Notes under the pieces: model-generated
Told to the model about the DNA's origin: nothing
The model's input: the letters and a program-made list of their open reading frames with translations, nothing else
The model's database searches: none
Shown here: positions 18,029-27,425 of the stretch, in pieces
Position numbering within the stretch: the first letter of the stretch is position 1
Layout: every line of letters begins with the position of its first letter
Assembly (NCBI RefSeq): GCF_030653815.1
Contig: NZ_JAURYQ010000006.1
Location: 203,974 to 267,973 of the forward strand
Direction: 5' to 3'
Origin: Rhodoferax sp.
GTDB taxonomy: Bacteria; Pseudomonadota; Gammaproteobacteria; Burkholderiales; Burkholderiaceae_C
DNA length: 64,000 nt
Position numbers and translations under genes: made by a program

Positions 18029-18457
18029 TTAGATTTCCAACACTTTGGGTTGCTGGGCAGTGTGCGGGTGCTCTGCACCACCGTACACCTTGAGCTTCTT
18101 GATCATGGCGTAGCCCAGCGGGCCTTTAGGCAGCATGCCCTTGACGGCTTTTTCCAAAGCGCGGCCAGGGAATTTGGCTTGCATGTCACGGAAGTTGGTG
18201 GAACTGATGCCGCCCGGATAACCGGAGTGGCTGTAATACATTTTGTCCAGGGACTTGGCACCGGTCACGCGCAGCTGGGCCGCGTTGGTGACAATGATGA
18301 AGTCGCCGGTATCGACGTGAGGCGTGTAAATGGCCTTGTGTTTGCCGCGTAAACGGAGAGCAACTTCGCTGGCTACTCGTCCGAGGACCTTGTCGGTCGC
18401 GTCAATCACAAACCACTCGTGCACGACCTCAGCGGGTTTTGCGCTGAAAGTTGACAT
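18029..18457 (-). CDS. rplM: 50S ribosomal protein L13
   Basis: L13 is an early-assembly 50S protein. The product is 142 residues starting [19 protein letters not shown]; the motif [10 protein letters not shown] is typical. The reading frame stays open for another 960 bases upstream, but the start at 18457 is fixed by homology and by a promoter and leader directly upstream. Confidence 0.98.
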   Translation of the reverse strand: MSTFSAKPAEVVHEWFVIDATDKVLGRVASEVALRLRGKHKAIYTPHVDTGDFIIVTNAAQLRVTGAKSLDKMYYSHSGYPGGISSTNFRDMQAKFPGRALEKAVKGMLPKGPLGYAMIKKLKVYGGAEHPHTAQQPKVLEI

Positions 18458-18613
18458 GAGATTTCTCTTCTTTAGTGAGGGTTTGCTGGGCTCTTTTCTA
18501 CGGTCGGCGTTCCTCTGATGGGAATCTCTTAGGTAGGTTTTCAAGCTTCGCCGCGGAGCCACAAAAGCGCTGCGAAGCCCGGCATTATACAAAGATATGG
18601 GCACTGCGGTTAA
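18458..18613 (-). promoter_or_regulatory. rplM-rpsI promoter and leader
   Basis: On the minus strand, TTAACC (plus strand 18608-18613) and a perfect TATAAT (18584-18589) are separated by 18 bases, a good sigma-70 promoter. The resulting leader of about 120 bases holds an inverted repeat GCTTCGC/GCGAAGC (about 18544-18577), which could fold into a hairpin with the intervening 20 bases. L13 autoregulates its own mRNA in E. coli, so this leader is a candidate control site; that is inference. The -35 element lies 10 bases from the rlmJ start on the opposite strand. Confidence 0.7.
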
Positions 18614-18622
18614 CATCCATGC

Positions 18623-19513
18623 ATGTTCAGTTATCGCCACGCCTTTCACGCCGGCAACCATGCCGATGTCCTCAAGCACACCACGCTGCTGGCCATCCTG
18701 CGCCACATGGCGCTCAAGGAAACGGCTTTTACCGTCTTTGACACCCATGCCGGCGCCGGACTGTACCGCCTCGATGGCGACTACGCCAGCACCAGCGGCG
18801 AAGCCGGCGAGGGCTATTTGCGCCTGATCGAGAAGCTTGCCTGCATCACCCCGACAGCCGCGCTGCAGGACTACCTCGACATGGTGGCCAGCTTCAACAC
18901 GACGGGCAGCCACAAGGTCTACCCCGGCTCGCCCTTCATCATTCAGCGCCTGCTGCGTGAGCGCGACAAGCTCAAGCTGTTTGAAATTCACCCCACCGAC
19001 ACCAAAACCCTGTCCTCCAACATCGCCCAGCTTGATGTCGGACGTCAGGTGGCTGTGTTGCGCGAAGACGGCTTTGAAGGCATCAAGAAATTCCTGCCGC
19101 CACCGTCGCGGCGCGCCCTGGTGCTGTGCGACCCGAGTTATGAAATGAAGACCGACTACAACCGTGTGGTCGACATGGTGGCCGATGCACTGGTCCGGTT
19201 CCCGACCGGCACTTACGCCATCTGGTACCCGCTCATCCCGCGTCCGGAAGCCCACCAGTTGCCGCGCAAGCTCAGGACCCTGGCCACCAAGGCTGGCAAA
19301 CCCTGGCTTAACGCCACGCTCACAGTCAAATCCAGCAAACTGCTCACCAATGACGCGGGCGATGTCATCCGTCCTGGCCTGCCCGCCAGCGGCATGTTCG
19401 TCATCAACCCGCCGCACACCCTGAAGAGTGCGCTGAAGGACAGCTTGAAACAGGTGGCACTGGTACTGGCGCAGGACCAGAACAATGCGTTTGAGGTGGA
19501 ATCAGGCAGCTGA
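18623..19513 (+). CDS. rlmJ: 23S rRNA (adenine(2030)-N6)-methyltransferase
   Basis: RlmJ methylates A2030 of 23S rRNA using SAM. The N-terminus [19 protein letters not shown] and the catalytic motif LCDPSYEMK (the family DPPY variant, here DPSY) identify it. The length of 296 is normal. Its 3' end overlaps the convergent histidine-phosphatase gene by 12 bases. Confidence 0.94.
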   Translation: MFSYRHAFHAGNHADVLKHTTLLAILRHMALKETAFTVFDTHAGAGLYRLDGDYASTSGEAGEGYLRLIEKLACITPTAALQDYLDMVASFNTTGSHKVYPGSPFIIQRLLRERDKLKLFEIHPTDTKTLSSNIAQLDVGRQVAVLREDGFEGIKKFLPPPSRRALVLCDPSYEMKTDYNRVVDMVADALVRFPTGTYAIWYPLIPRPEAHQLPRKLRTLATKAGKPWLNATLTVKSSKLLTNDAGDVIRPGLPASGMFVINPPHTLKSALKDSLKQVALVLAQDQNNAFEVESGS

Positions 19514-20113
19514 TCGCCCGTCACCCGCGGCTTGATCAAAGGTGACGCGCGCCAGCACCTTGGCGTCACGGCCAAGAACCACGCCCTCGCCCATCGTCAA
19601 AAACTGGCCCACCAGCGCCGTCACATTGGTTTGGTGCGATACCCACACCTGAAACTGCCCCGCCGGCAGTTGTGCCAGCGCCTGACGTAACGCGGCGGTT
19701 TGATCCGGCAAGGGCAGGCGGTCGCCAAACACCGAATTCAGGGGTGCCCACAGCTGACTCTTGCCAAAGGCCAGATTGGCCGTGTCCACACAACGGCACC
19801 AAGCGCTGGTCAGGACCGCCTGCGGCTGCAAGCCCCGCGCCTTGAACCATTGCCCCATGCGCACCGCGCTTTGTTTTCCTGCCGCGCTCAGGTTGCGCTG
19901 GGTGCCACACACCCCCAGCTTGAATTCTGGTGGGTCGCCAATACCCGGCTCGGTCTGGGCATGACGCAACATCAATACACAGCCACCCCGGCGCAGCAGC
20001 GCGGCCGGCTCGTCTGCGGCGACAACTCCCATGGGCAAGGCACCGGACGCCAACAGCGTCAGCATCTGCCGCCGCGACAGACAAGGAACAGAAAAATTTC
20101 TCAACCGGGTCAT
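19502..20113 (-). CDS. Exported histidine-phosphatase-family protein
   Basis: The catalytic RHA motif (VLMLRHAQTEPG) near residue 50 and a second conserved histidine in WVSHQTNVTALVG place this 203-residue protein in the phosphoglycerate-mutase-like histidine phosphatases. The N-terminus carries SRRQMLTLLASGALPMG, a twin-arginine-type signal, so it is likely exported folded to the periplasm. The substrate is unknown. It lies 6 bases downstream of uvrA and overlaps rlmJ tail to tail. Confidence 0.85.
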   Translation of the reverse strand: MTRLRNFSVPCLSRRQMLTLLASGALPMGVVAADEPAALLRRGGCVLMLRHAQTEPGIGDPPEFKLGVCGTQRNLSAAGKQSAVRMGQWFKARGLQPQAVLTSAWCRCVDTANLAFGKSQLWAPLNSVFGDRLPLPDQTAALRQALAQLPAGQFQVWVSHQTNVTALVGQFLTMGEGVVLGRDAKVLARVTFDQAAGDGRSAA

Positions 20114-20118
20114 ACCGT

Positions 20119-23100
20119 TTACTTTCGTTCCAACACGGGTTGCAAGGCCACCCCGGTATGTGTTCCCAACGCCACCACGGCCTCAGGCGAACCCGCAGCC
20201 ACCACACGGCCACCCGCGTTGCCACCCTCCGGCCCCAGGTCCAGCACCCAGTCCGCCTCGGCGATCACATCCAGGTCGTGCTCGATCACCACCACGCTGT
20301 GACCGCCATCGACCAGGCGGTGCAGCACCTTGATGAGCTTTTCCACATCGGCCATGTGCAGCCCCACCGTGGGTTCATCCAGCACATAGAGCGTGTGCGG
20401 TGCTTTCTGGCCGCGCCGGGTAATGTCGTCGCGCACCTTGCTGAGTTCGGTCACCAGCTTGATGCGCTGCGCCTCGCCGCCACTCAAAGTGGGTGACGGC
20501 TGGCCCAGCGTCAGGTAACCCAGGCCCACGTCTTTCAGCAGTTGCAGCGGATGCGAAATGACCGGCATGGCGGCAAAAAAGTCCACGGCTTCGTCCACTT
20601 CCATCTGCAGCACATCGCCGATGTTCTTGCCACGCCAGGTCACTGCCTGGGTCTCGGGGTTGAAGCGCGCGCCCTTGCAGGTTTCGCACAGTACCTTCAC
20701 GTCGGGCAGGAAACTCATGGCGATGGTGCGGATACCCTGCCCTTCACAGCTTGGGCAACGGCCCTCGCCGGTGTTGAAGCTGAAGCGATTCGCGGCATAA
20801 CCCCGCGCCTTCGCTTCCAGCGTGTCGGCAAAGAGCTTGCGGATGGTGTCCCAAAAACCGATGTAAGTGGCCGGGCATGAACGCGGCGTCTTGCCGATCG
20901 GGGTTTGATCGACCTCCAGCACGCGGTCCACCACCTCGAAGCCGGTCACCTCTTTGCAACCAACCCAGGCAACCGTCTCACCCGCGGCCAGCGCATCGCG
21001 CCCGGCCTTGGTGCTGCGCTTTTGCACGGCGACCTGCACGTTGGCCAGCAACACGTCGCGCGCCAGGGTGGACTTGCCCGAGCCGCTGACGCCGGTGATG
21101 GCGACCAGGCGGCTCAAGGGAACGGTGGCCGTGACGTTTTGCAGGTTGTGCATTGAGGCACCCATCACGGTGATCCAGTGTTGTTGTTCAAGGTCCGTCA
21201 CCACCCGGCGTGGTTTCAGCGGGTGTTTCATGGCATGCAGCAAATAGCGGCCGGTCTGTGAGTCCGCTGAGCCCTGAATGTCCGCCACCGTGCCTTCGGC
21301 CACCAGCCGTCCGCCACGCTTGCCGGCGCTGGGGCCGATGTCGATGATGTGGTCGGCGTGGCGAATGGTGTCGACGTCGTGCTCCACCACCACCAGCGTG
21401 TTGCCTTGGTCGCTCAGGGTCTGCAAAGCGCCCAACAAAATCTGGTTGTCACGCGCGTGCAGGCCGATGGTGGGCTCGTCGAGCACGTAACACACGCCCT
21501 GCAAATTGCTGCCCAGTTGCGCTGCGAGGCGGATGCGCTGGGCCTCGCCGCCGCTCAAGGTGGGCGCGCCCCGGTCCAGCGTCAGGTAACCCAGGCCGAC
21601 TTGCTCCAGAAACTCCAGCCGCCCCTTGATCTCGGGGATCAGGTCGCGGGCAATATCACTCTCGCGCCCGCTCAGGCGGCCCAGGACCTGCATGGTTTCG
21701 ACCCAGCCGCGCAGGTCACTCACGCTCAGGCGTGCGAGTTCGGTGATGGCAATGCCATCAACAGTCGCCTGCGACTGACCCGCACCTCCCCCAAAACGCA
21801 CCGCGCGGGCTGTCGCGTTGAGCCGGGTACCCTGGCACTTGGGGCACACGGTATCGACCAGGTCTTCCACCTCGGGCTCGGCAAAGGTCTGCTCGCGGCC
21901 CTTGTTGTCGTCATCGCGCACCGAGTCGTCGAACACCTTGCGCTGCTCGCGCGTGAGCTTGACGCCGGTACCCACGCAGTCCGGGCACCAGCCGTGTTTG
22001 CTGTTGTAACTGAACAACCGTGGGTCGAGTTCGGCGTAACTGGTGCTGCACACCGGGCAGGCGCGCAAGGTGGAAAACGCACTGAGCTTGCCGATGCCCG
22101 CTGTCGGCGTGTCGGCCTGCATGGCCTCGCTCAAACCCGCCAGATCGCTCAGCACATGCACTACGCCCTTGCCGTGCTGCAAGGCCCGGGCGAGCGCCTC
22201 GCGCAACTCCGCTTCCTGCTCCGGCAACACATCGAGGCTGTACACCGGCAATTCGATGGTGTGCTCCTTGAAGCGGTCCAGGCGCGGAAAGTTGGTGGTG
22301 GGCAAAAAGTTGCCATCGACCCGCAAATGGGTGAAACCGCGTGGGCGCGCCCAATCGGCCAGCTCGGTGTAAACGCCCTTGCGGTTCATCACCAGCGGCG
22401 CCAACAGGCCGATGTGCTGACCGCGGAAATTCTTCATCAACTGTGCCGCAATCTTCTCGGGCGTTTGCGGCGCCACTGGCGTGCCGTCATGGATGCAGTG
22501 CTGGGTGCCGAGCTTGACAAACAAGAGCCGCAAAAAGTGCCAGACCTCGGTCGTGGTGCCTACGGTCGACTTGCGCCCGCCACGACTCAGGCGCTGCTCG
22601 ATCGCCACCGTGGGCGGGATGCCGTACACCGCATCGACCTCGGGTCGACCGGCTGGTTGCACGATCGAGCGCGCGTAGGCGTTGAGCGACTCCAGGTAAC
22701 GGCGCTGGCCTTCGTTGAACAGGATGTCGAACGCGAGCGTCGACTTGCCCGAGCCTGAAACCCCGGTGACCACGGTGAACTTGCCGCGCGGGATGTTGAC
22801 ACTCAAGGACTTGAGGTTGTGTTCGCGCGCATTGATGATCTGGATGCTGTTGTCTTGCCCTTGTAGGGGCGACTTCAGTCGACCAGGCCGACTGAAGTCG
22901 CCCCCACGAAGTCTGCCAGCCCCGGAAAAATCCCGCACCTCGTGCACCACGCCCGTTTGCGCGGCGTAGTCGCGCAGCGCCAGCGCGGTGTGCGAACTGG
23001 CGTGCAGCATCACCTCTTCGGGCGTGCCAAACGCCACCACCTCGCCCCCGGCGTCGCCGCCTTCGGGACCCAGATCGATCAACCAGTCCGAAGCGCGGAT

Positions 23101-25962
23101 CACGTCCAGGTTGTGCTCGATCACCAGCAGCGAATGACCCGCATCCTGCAGCTTGCGCAGTGCCCGCATCAGTTTGGCAATGTCGTCAAAGTGCAGCCCG
23201 GTGGTGGGCTCATCGAACATGAACAACACGCCGCGCTTGGCCGTGGGCTGGCGGCTGGCACTGGCGCTTTTGGCGGCTTCGGCCAGAAAACCGGCGAGCT
23301 TGAGGCGCTGCGCCTCGCCACCGCTGAGCGTGGGCACCGGCTGGCCGAGTTTGACGTAGTCCAGCCCGACGTCCATGATGGGTTGCAGCGCCCGCAGCAC
23401 ATCATGGTCGGCCGCGAACAACGCAGCGGCCTCACTGACGGTCAGGTTCAACACGTCGGCGACGTTGAGGTGCTGCGCCTCGCGTTCAATCGTGATCTCC
23501 AGAATTTCAGGGCGGTAGCGTTTGCCGTCGCAATCCGGGCAGCGCAGGTAGACGTCGCTCAAAAACTGCATTTCCACATGCTCGAAGCCGGAGCCACCGC
23601 AGGTCGGGCAGCGGCCGTCGCCGTTGTTGAAGCTGAATTTGGTGGCGGTGTAACCGCGCTGCCGGGACAGCGGCGCGTTGGCAAAGATCTCGCGAAGGGC
23701 ATCCCAGGCACCGACATAACTCACCGGGTTCGAGCGCGCGGTCTTGCCGATCGGCGACTGGTCCACAAACACCACGTCGCTGAGCTGCTCTGCCCCCAGC
23801 AGGCGCACGAAAGCACCCGGCGTCTCGGTGGCCTTGCCGAAGTGTCGCAGCAGCGCCGGGGCCAGCGTGTCCTGGATCAAAGTGGACTTGCCGGAACCGC
23901 TGACACCGGTGACACACACCAGGCGCTGCAGCGGAATCTCGACCGTGACGCTTTTCAGGTTGTGGTCGCTGGCGCCTTCGAGCACCAAGCGCGGTGTGCT
24001 GGCGGCCACCAGGCGCTTGAAGCCCATGCCCACGGTCTTGCGCCCGCCCAGGTAGGCGCCGGTCAGGGTGTCGGCGTTGCGCAAGTCGGCGGTGCTGCCG
24101 TCAAACACAATCTGACCCCCACGCTCGCCAGGACCGGGACCCATGTCGATCATGCGGTCAGCGGCCAGCATCACGGCCGGGTCATGCTCCACCACCACCA
24201 GCGTGTTGCCAGCGTCGCGCAGGCGCTGCATGGCTTTGATGATGCGGTGCATGTCGCGCGGGTGCAGGCCGATGCTGGGCTCGTCGAGCACAAACAAGGT
24301 ATTGACCAGCGAGGTGCCTAAAGCGGTGGTGAGGTTGATGCGCTGCACCTCGCCGCCACTGAGGGTGCGGCTTTGCCGGTCCAGCGTGAGGTAGCCAATG
24401 CCCACCTCGCACAGGTATTTCAGGCGGGTGCTGATTTCCTCGAACAGCAGCTTGAGGGTTTTTTGATCGGCCTCGGAGACCCCCGGAACAAGCTGTGCCA
24501 ACTGCATGGTCTCGAAAAACAGGCGCAAGCGGTCCATCGGCAACTGCATCAAGTCATGCAGGCACAGGCCCGGCAAGGCTTCCAACTGATCGCGACGCCA
24601 AGACACACCCTGCGGCATGAAGCGCTTGGCGGGTTCCAGCACGGCATCCGCATCGGCTTTGGAGCCAATGCGCCACAGCAGGCTCTCGGTTTTCAGCCTG
24701 GCGCCGCCACAATCCGGGCACAGCGTGTAGCTGCGGTACTTGGACAGCAGCACACGAATGTGCATCTTGTACGACTTGGTTTCCAGGTATTCAAAAAAGC
24801 GCTTGACACCAAACCAGTGCTGGTTCCACTTGCCATTCCAGTGTGGCGAGCCGTGAATCACCCAGTGCTGGTGTTCCGGTGACAGCTTGTTCCACGGCGT
24901 GTCGCGCGGAATGCCCTCTGATTCGGCATGGCGCATCAAATCGTCCTGCGCCTCTTGCCAGGCCGGCGTTTGGATCGGCTTGATGGCGCCAGCGCGCAAG
25001 GTGAGCTTGTCGTTGGGAATCACCAAGCCGTAATCGACGCCGATGACCCGGCCAAAGCCGCGGCAGGTGTCACAGGCGCCCACGGCCGAGTTGAAGGAAA
25101 ACATCGACGCAATCGGATCGGTGTAGCGCAGGTTGCTTTCCGGGCAATGCAGGCCGGTCGAAAACTTCCAGACGACGGGTTCCGCAGTCTCTGCCGTCGC
25201 CGGCGCATCCAGCAGGTACACCGTCATGCGACCGCTGCCGTGTTTGAGCGCCACTTCAATCGCTTCCAGCACGCGGGCGCGCTCGGCCGTTCCGAGCCGG
25301 AAGCGGTCCGCCACCACGTCGAGCACCTTGCGTTTTGAGATCGGCTCGGCAGCAGTTTTACCGGCTTTCTTTTTAACCACCGCCGTGTGGGTCTCGACCG
25401 TCACCTCGCGCTCGGCCTGCACCTTGGTGAAACCACTCACCGACAACCATTGTTCGATTTCAGCTGGCGTCGCGCTGGCGGGCAGTTCCACCGGGAAGGT
25501 GATGGCCAGGCGTGCGTCGCTGCTGCCCACGCGCTGCTGCAGTTCGGTATAAATGGTCTCAGGGGTGTCGTGGCGCACCGGTTGCCCCGTGGCCCGGTCA
25601 AACAAGGAACCGGCGCGGGCAAACAGCAGTTTCAAATGGTCATTGAGCTCGGTCATCGTGCCCACGGTGGAGCGGCTGGAGCGCACCGGATTGGTCTGGT
25701 CAATGGCAATTGCGGGCGGCACACCCTCGACCTTGTCCACGGCGGGCTTGTCCATGCGGTCCAGAAACTGACGCGCGTAGGCGCTGAAGGTCTCCACGTA
25801 ACGGCGCTGGCCTTCGGCAAACAGGGTGTCGAACACCAGGCTGGATTTGCCCGAACCGCTGGGACCGGTGACCACGGTCAGCTCACCGGTGCGGATGTCC
25901 AGATCGAGATTTTTGAGGTTGTGCTGGCGCGCACCGCGAATGCGGATGGTTCCCTGTGGCAT
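20119..25962 (-). CDS. uvrA: Tandem UvrA-like ABC ATPase (1947 residues)
   Basis: UvrA is the DNA-damage sensor of nucleotide excision repair. This protein is two full UvrA-like units in one chain, with four ABC ATPase cassettes. The first unit (about 1-1010) has Walker A GPSGSGKS at 33-40 and zinc modules with CPTCGGSGFEH and CPDCDGKRY. The second (about 1040-1947) restarts with INAREHNLKSLSVNIPRGK and GVSGSGKST, with CPSCEGQG and CETCKGARF. Normal UvrA is about 950 residues. Such double-length UvrA proteins are, as I recall, widespread in Burkholderiales and Xanthomonadales; a second single-length UvrA may exist elsewhere in the genome. The linker (about residues 1019-1034) is encoded by a REP-like palindrome. 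The histidine-phosphatase gene follows 6 bases downstream. Confidence 0.92.
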   Translation of the reverse strand: MPQGTIRIRGARQHNLKNLDLDIRTGELTVVTGPSGSGKSSLVFDTLFAEGQRRYVETFSAYARQFLDRMDKPAVDKVEGVPPAIAIDQTNPVRSSRSTVGTMTELNDHLKLLFARAGSLFDRATGQPVRHDTPETIYTELQQRVGSSDARLAITFPVELPASATPAEIEQWLSVSGFTKVQAEREVTVETHTAVVKKKAGKTAAEPISKRKVLDVVADRFRLGTAERARVLEAIEVALKHGSGRMTVYLLDAPATAETAEPVVWKFSTGLHCPESNLRYTDPIASMFSFNSAVGACDTCRGFGRVIGVDYGLVIPNDKLTLRAGAIKPIQTPAWQEAQDDLMRHAESEGIPRDTPWNKLSPEHQHWVIHGSPHWNGKWNQHWFGVKRFFEYLETKSYKMHIRVLLSKYRSYTLCPDCGGARLKTESLLWRIGSKADADAVLEPAKRFMPQGVSWRRDQLEALPGLCLHDLMQLPMDRLRLFFETMQLAQLVPGVSEADQKTLKLLFEEISTRLKYLCEVGIGYLTLDRQSRTLSGGEVQRINLTTALGTSLVNTLFVLDEPSIGLHPRDMHRIIKAMQRLRDAGNTLVVVEHDPAVMLAADRMIDMGPGPGERGGQIVFDGSTADLRNADTLTGAYLGGRKTVGMGFKRLVAASTPRLVLEGASDHNLKSVTVEIPLQRLVCVTGVSGSGKSTLIQDTLAPALLRHFGKATETPGAFVRLLGAEQLSDVVFVDQSPIGKTARSNPVSYVGAWDALREIFANAPLSRQRGYTATKFSFNNGDGRCPTCGGSGFEHVEMQFLSDVYLRCPDCDGKRYRPEILEITIEREAQHLNVADVLNLTVSEAAALFAADHDVLRALQPIMDVGLDYVKLGQPVPTLSGGEAQRLKLAGFLAEAAKSASASRQPTAKRGVLFMFDEPTTGLHFDDIAKLMRALRKLQDAGHSLLVIEHNLDVIRASDWLIDLGPEGGDAGGEVVAFGTPEEVMLHASSHTALALRDYAAQTGVVHEVRDFSGAGRLRGGDFSRPGRLKSPLQGQDNSIQIINAREHNLKSLSVNIPRGKFTVVTGVSGSGKSTLAFDILFNEGQRRYLESLNAYARSIVQPAGRPEVDAVYGIPPTVAIEQRLSRGGRKSTVGTTTEVWHFLRLLFVKLGTQHCIHDGTPVAPQTPEKIAAQLMKNFRGQHIGLLAPLVMNRKGVYTELADWARPRGFTHLRVDGNFLPTTNFPRLDRFKEHTIELPVYSLDVLPEQEAELREALARALQHGKGVVHVLSDLAGLSEAMQADTPTAGIGKLSAFSTLRACPVCSTSYAELDPRLFSYNSKHGWCPDCVGTGVKLTREQRKVFDDSVRDDDNKGREQTFAEPEVEDLVDTVCPKCQGTRLNATARAVRFGGGAGQSQATVDGIAITELARLSVSDLRGWVETMQVLGRLSGRESDIARDLIPEIKGRLEFLEQVGLGYLTLDRGAPTLSGGEAQRIRLAAQLGSNLQGVCYVLDEPTIGLHARDNQILLGALQTLSDQGNTLVVVEHDVDTIRHADHIIDIGPSAGKRGGRLVAEGTVADIQGSADSQTGRYLLHAMKHPLKPRRVVTDLEQQHWITVMGASMHNLQNVTATVPLSRLVAITGVSGSGKSTLARDVLLANVQVAVQKRSTKAGRDALAAGETVAWVGCKEVTGFEVVDRVLEVDQTPIGKTPRSCPATYIGFWDTIRKLFADTLEAKARGYAANRFSFNTGEGRCPSCEGQGIRTIAMSFLPDVKVLCETCKGARFNPETQAVTWRGKNIGDVLQMEVDEAVDFFAAMPVISHPLQLLKDVGLGYLTLGQPSPTLSGGEAQRIKLVTELSKVRDDITRRGQKAPHTLYVLDEPTVGLHMADVEKLIKVLHRLVDGGHSVVVIEHDLDVIAEADWVLDLGPEGGNAGGRVVAAGSPEAVVALGTHTGVALQPVLERK
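22863..22907. repeat. REP-like palindrome inside the uvrA coding sequence
   Basis: Two inverted copies of GGGGCGACTTCAGTCG (22866-22881 and, reversed, 22889-22904), 7 bases apart, begin with GTAG and GTGG tetranucleotides, as bacterial REP elements linked to RAYT transposases often do. The insertion keeps the frame and encodes part of the GGDFSRPGRLKSPLQGQ linker between the UvrA units. No RAYT gene is seen in the window. Confidence 0.8.
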
Positions 25963-26029
25963 GAAGGCTTTCCGGTTTGTGAGGCAAACATTCTAGGGAT
26001 GTCCGTCTGCCAAACCCGCTCAAAGGGGC

Positions 26030-26665
26030 TTAAGCGCGGCGCACCCCTGGCGCTATAGCCGCCGCCGCGTCCCACGCACCCTCAAACCACGCATCATCCG
26101 CCAGATAAGCGCGCAACATGGGCAGCGCATCGAGCCCCCAGAACAATTTGCCATCCACCTCGAAAGTGGGCACACCAAACACGCCCTGCGCGATGGCCTC
26201 GGCCGTATTGGCCTTGAGCCGTGCCTTGACCTCGTCGCTGTCCGGCAAGTGTGCCGGCTTCAATTGCTGGGTGAGCGCCTGCAGGCGAGCCGGGTCAGCC
26301 GCCTCCAGGCCGCCCTGCCAGACATGGCGAAACACCGTCTCGCAGACATAGCGATTGGGCTGCTCTGGCGCACCACAGGCCAACGCCAGCCGCAACAAGG
26401 CCAGCGGATTGAACGGGTGGGTGGCGGGCAACTGCAATTCAAGCCCATGCTGGTGCGCCAGCCACAGCACCTGGCGGTAGGTCCACTCGCGCTTGCCGGG
26501 AATCTCGGCCGGGCCCAGTTGCCCGTGGTGTTTCAGCAGGGCGCCAAACAGCACCGGCTTGTACGTCACGCTGGTGCTGTGGCCCATCAGCGCCTCGGGC
26601 AATTTCTGGAACGCCAGGTAAGCGTAGGGCGAGATGAAATCCAGGTAAAAGGTGATGTGCTTCAT
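26030..26665 (-). CDS. 2-hydroxychromene-2-carboxylate isomerase family protein (DsbA fold)
   Basis: This 211-residue thioredoxin-fold protein resembles the glutathione-dependent 2-hydroxychromene-2-carboxylate isomerases of naphthalene degradation. The N-terminal FYLDFISPYAYLAF has Ser at the position of the DsbA redox cysteine, as in GST-kappa-type members, and GVFGVPTFEVDGKLFWG holds the cis-proline. No aromatic-degradation genes are nearby, so the real substrate is open. It overlaps the DUF1289 gene by 4 bases at its start (ATGA). Confidence 0.87.
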   Translation of the reverse strand: MKHITFYLDFISPYAYLAFQKLPEALMGHSTSVTYKPVLFGALLKHHGQLGPAEIPGKREWTYRQVLWLAHQHGLELQLPATHPFNPLALLRLALACGAPEQPNRYVCETVFRHVWQGGLEAADPARLQALTQQLKPAHLPDSDEVKARLKANTAEAIAQGVFGVPTFEVDGKLFWGLDALPMLRAYLADDAWFEGAWDAAAAIAPGVRRA

Positions 26666-26913
26666 GATTCGAACTCGGTCAGGCGCGCCTCGATTCGGGT
26701 CCAGACGACACGCTTGAACGCGTCATCGGCATTGCCCCACTGGCTAATTTCTTCCAGAGTCCGGAAGCAACCCTGACACAAGCCGGTGGCATCACTCATC
26801 TGGCACACCGAGACACAGGGCGACGGCACCGTCTGTGCAAAACTTTGCGCGCTGGCGCGGAGGTGCCTGGCGCTGGCGGCCAGGAATTTCATGGCTTTGG
26901 GGTCGGGACTCAA
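26662..26913 (-). CDS. DUF1289 small cysteine-rich protein
   Basis: This 83-residue protein has the DUF1289 pattern SPCVSVCQMSDATGLCQGCF with four cysteines, followed by TLEEISQW. It may bind a metal or a cluster; the function is unknown. A TTG start at 26913 is supported by AGGAG 7 bases upstream and overlaps the stop of the YbaK-type gene (TTGA). An internal ATG at 26892 has no ribosome site. Confidence 0.88.
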   Translation of the reverse strand: MSPDPKAMKFLAASARHLRASAQSFAQTVPSPCVSVCQMSDATGLCQGCFRTLEEISQWGNADDAFKRVVWTRIEARLTEFES

Positions 26914-27425
26914 GCGGTTTCTCCTGCCGCCACATCCACCACGGGCGCACCGGTCAGGTGCATCAGGTCAGCGGGCTGCAACTTGAAGACGCCATGCGGA
27001 TGCCCAGCCGCCGCCCAGATTTCGTCAAACCGCAGCAGGTCGCGGTCGATCAGGGTGACGGGCGCCACCGCATGCCCGACCGGCGAGACACCGCCAATGG
27101 TGAAACCCGTGCTTGCCTTGACAAACTCCGCATCGGCCCGCCCGAGCTTTTGTCCGTCCACACAGACCAGCGACTGCACCTTGGCTTCGTCGACACGACG
27201 GTCGCCCGAGGTAATGACCAGCACGGCGGCGGCATCGGGCTTGCGCTTGAAGATGATGCTTTTGGCAATTTGCCCCAGCGCCACACCCAGCGCATCGGCG
27301 GCCTGTTGCGCGGTGCGCGCCGCATCGTCAAGCAGCACGGGCGGGTGCGGGTGGCCCTTGTCCTGCAGGGCGCGCGCCACGCGCTGCATGCCTTCGGGCA
27401 AGGGTTTGAGTTCAGCACCACACAT
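26910..27425 (-). CDS. YbaK/EbsC-type aminoacyl-tRNA deacylase
   Basis: The product of 171 residues belongs to the YbaK/ProX trans-editing domain family, which hydrolyses mischarged tRNAs such as Cys- or Ala-tRNA-Pro. The conserved KSIIFKRKPDAAAVLVITSGDRRVD and the glycine-rich GGVSPVGHA loop are visible. Its ATG at 27425 shares a base with the stop of the upstream HMG-CoA lyase gene, and DUF1289 follows with overlap, so four genes from mvaB to the isomerase look like one tightly packed transcript. Confidence 0.9.
   Translation of the reverse strand: MCGAELKPLPEGMQRVARALQDKGHPHPPVLLDDAARTAQQAADALGVALGQIAKSIIFKRKPDAAAVLVITSGDRRVDEAKVQSLVCVDGQKLGRADAEFVKASTGFTIGGVSPVGHAVAPVTLIDRDLLRFDEIWAAAGHPHGVFKLQPADLMHLTGAPVVDVAAGETA

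Noticed and set aside
18458..19417. A 462-residue version of L13 with a 320-residue N-terminal extension
   Set aside because: The extension is antisense to rlmJ; the rplM start at 18457 agrees with L13 homologues and follows a promoter.
21349..24321. Two long plus-strand frames (21349-22758 and 22942-24321) opposite uvrA
   Set aside because: Shadow frames caused by the GC bias of uvrA; the minus-strand protein has all UvrA motifs.
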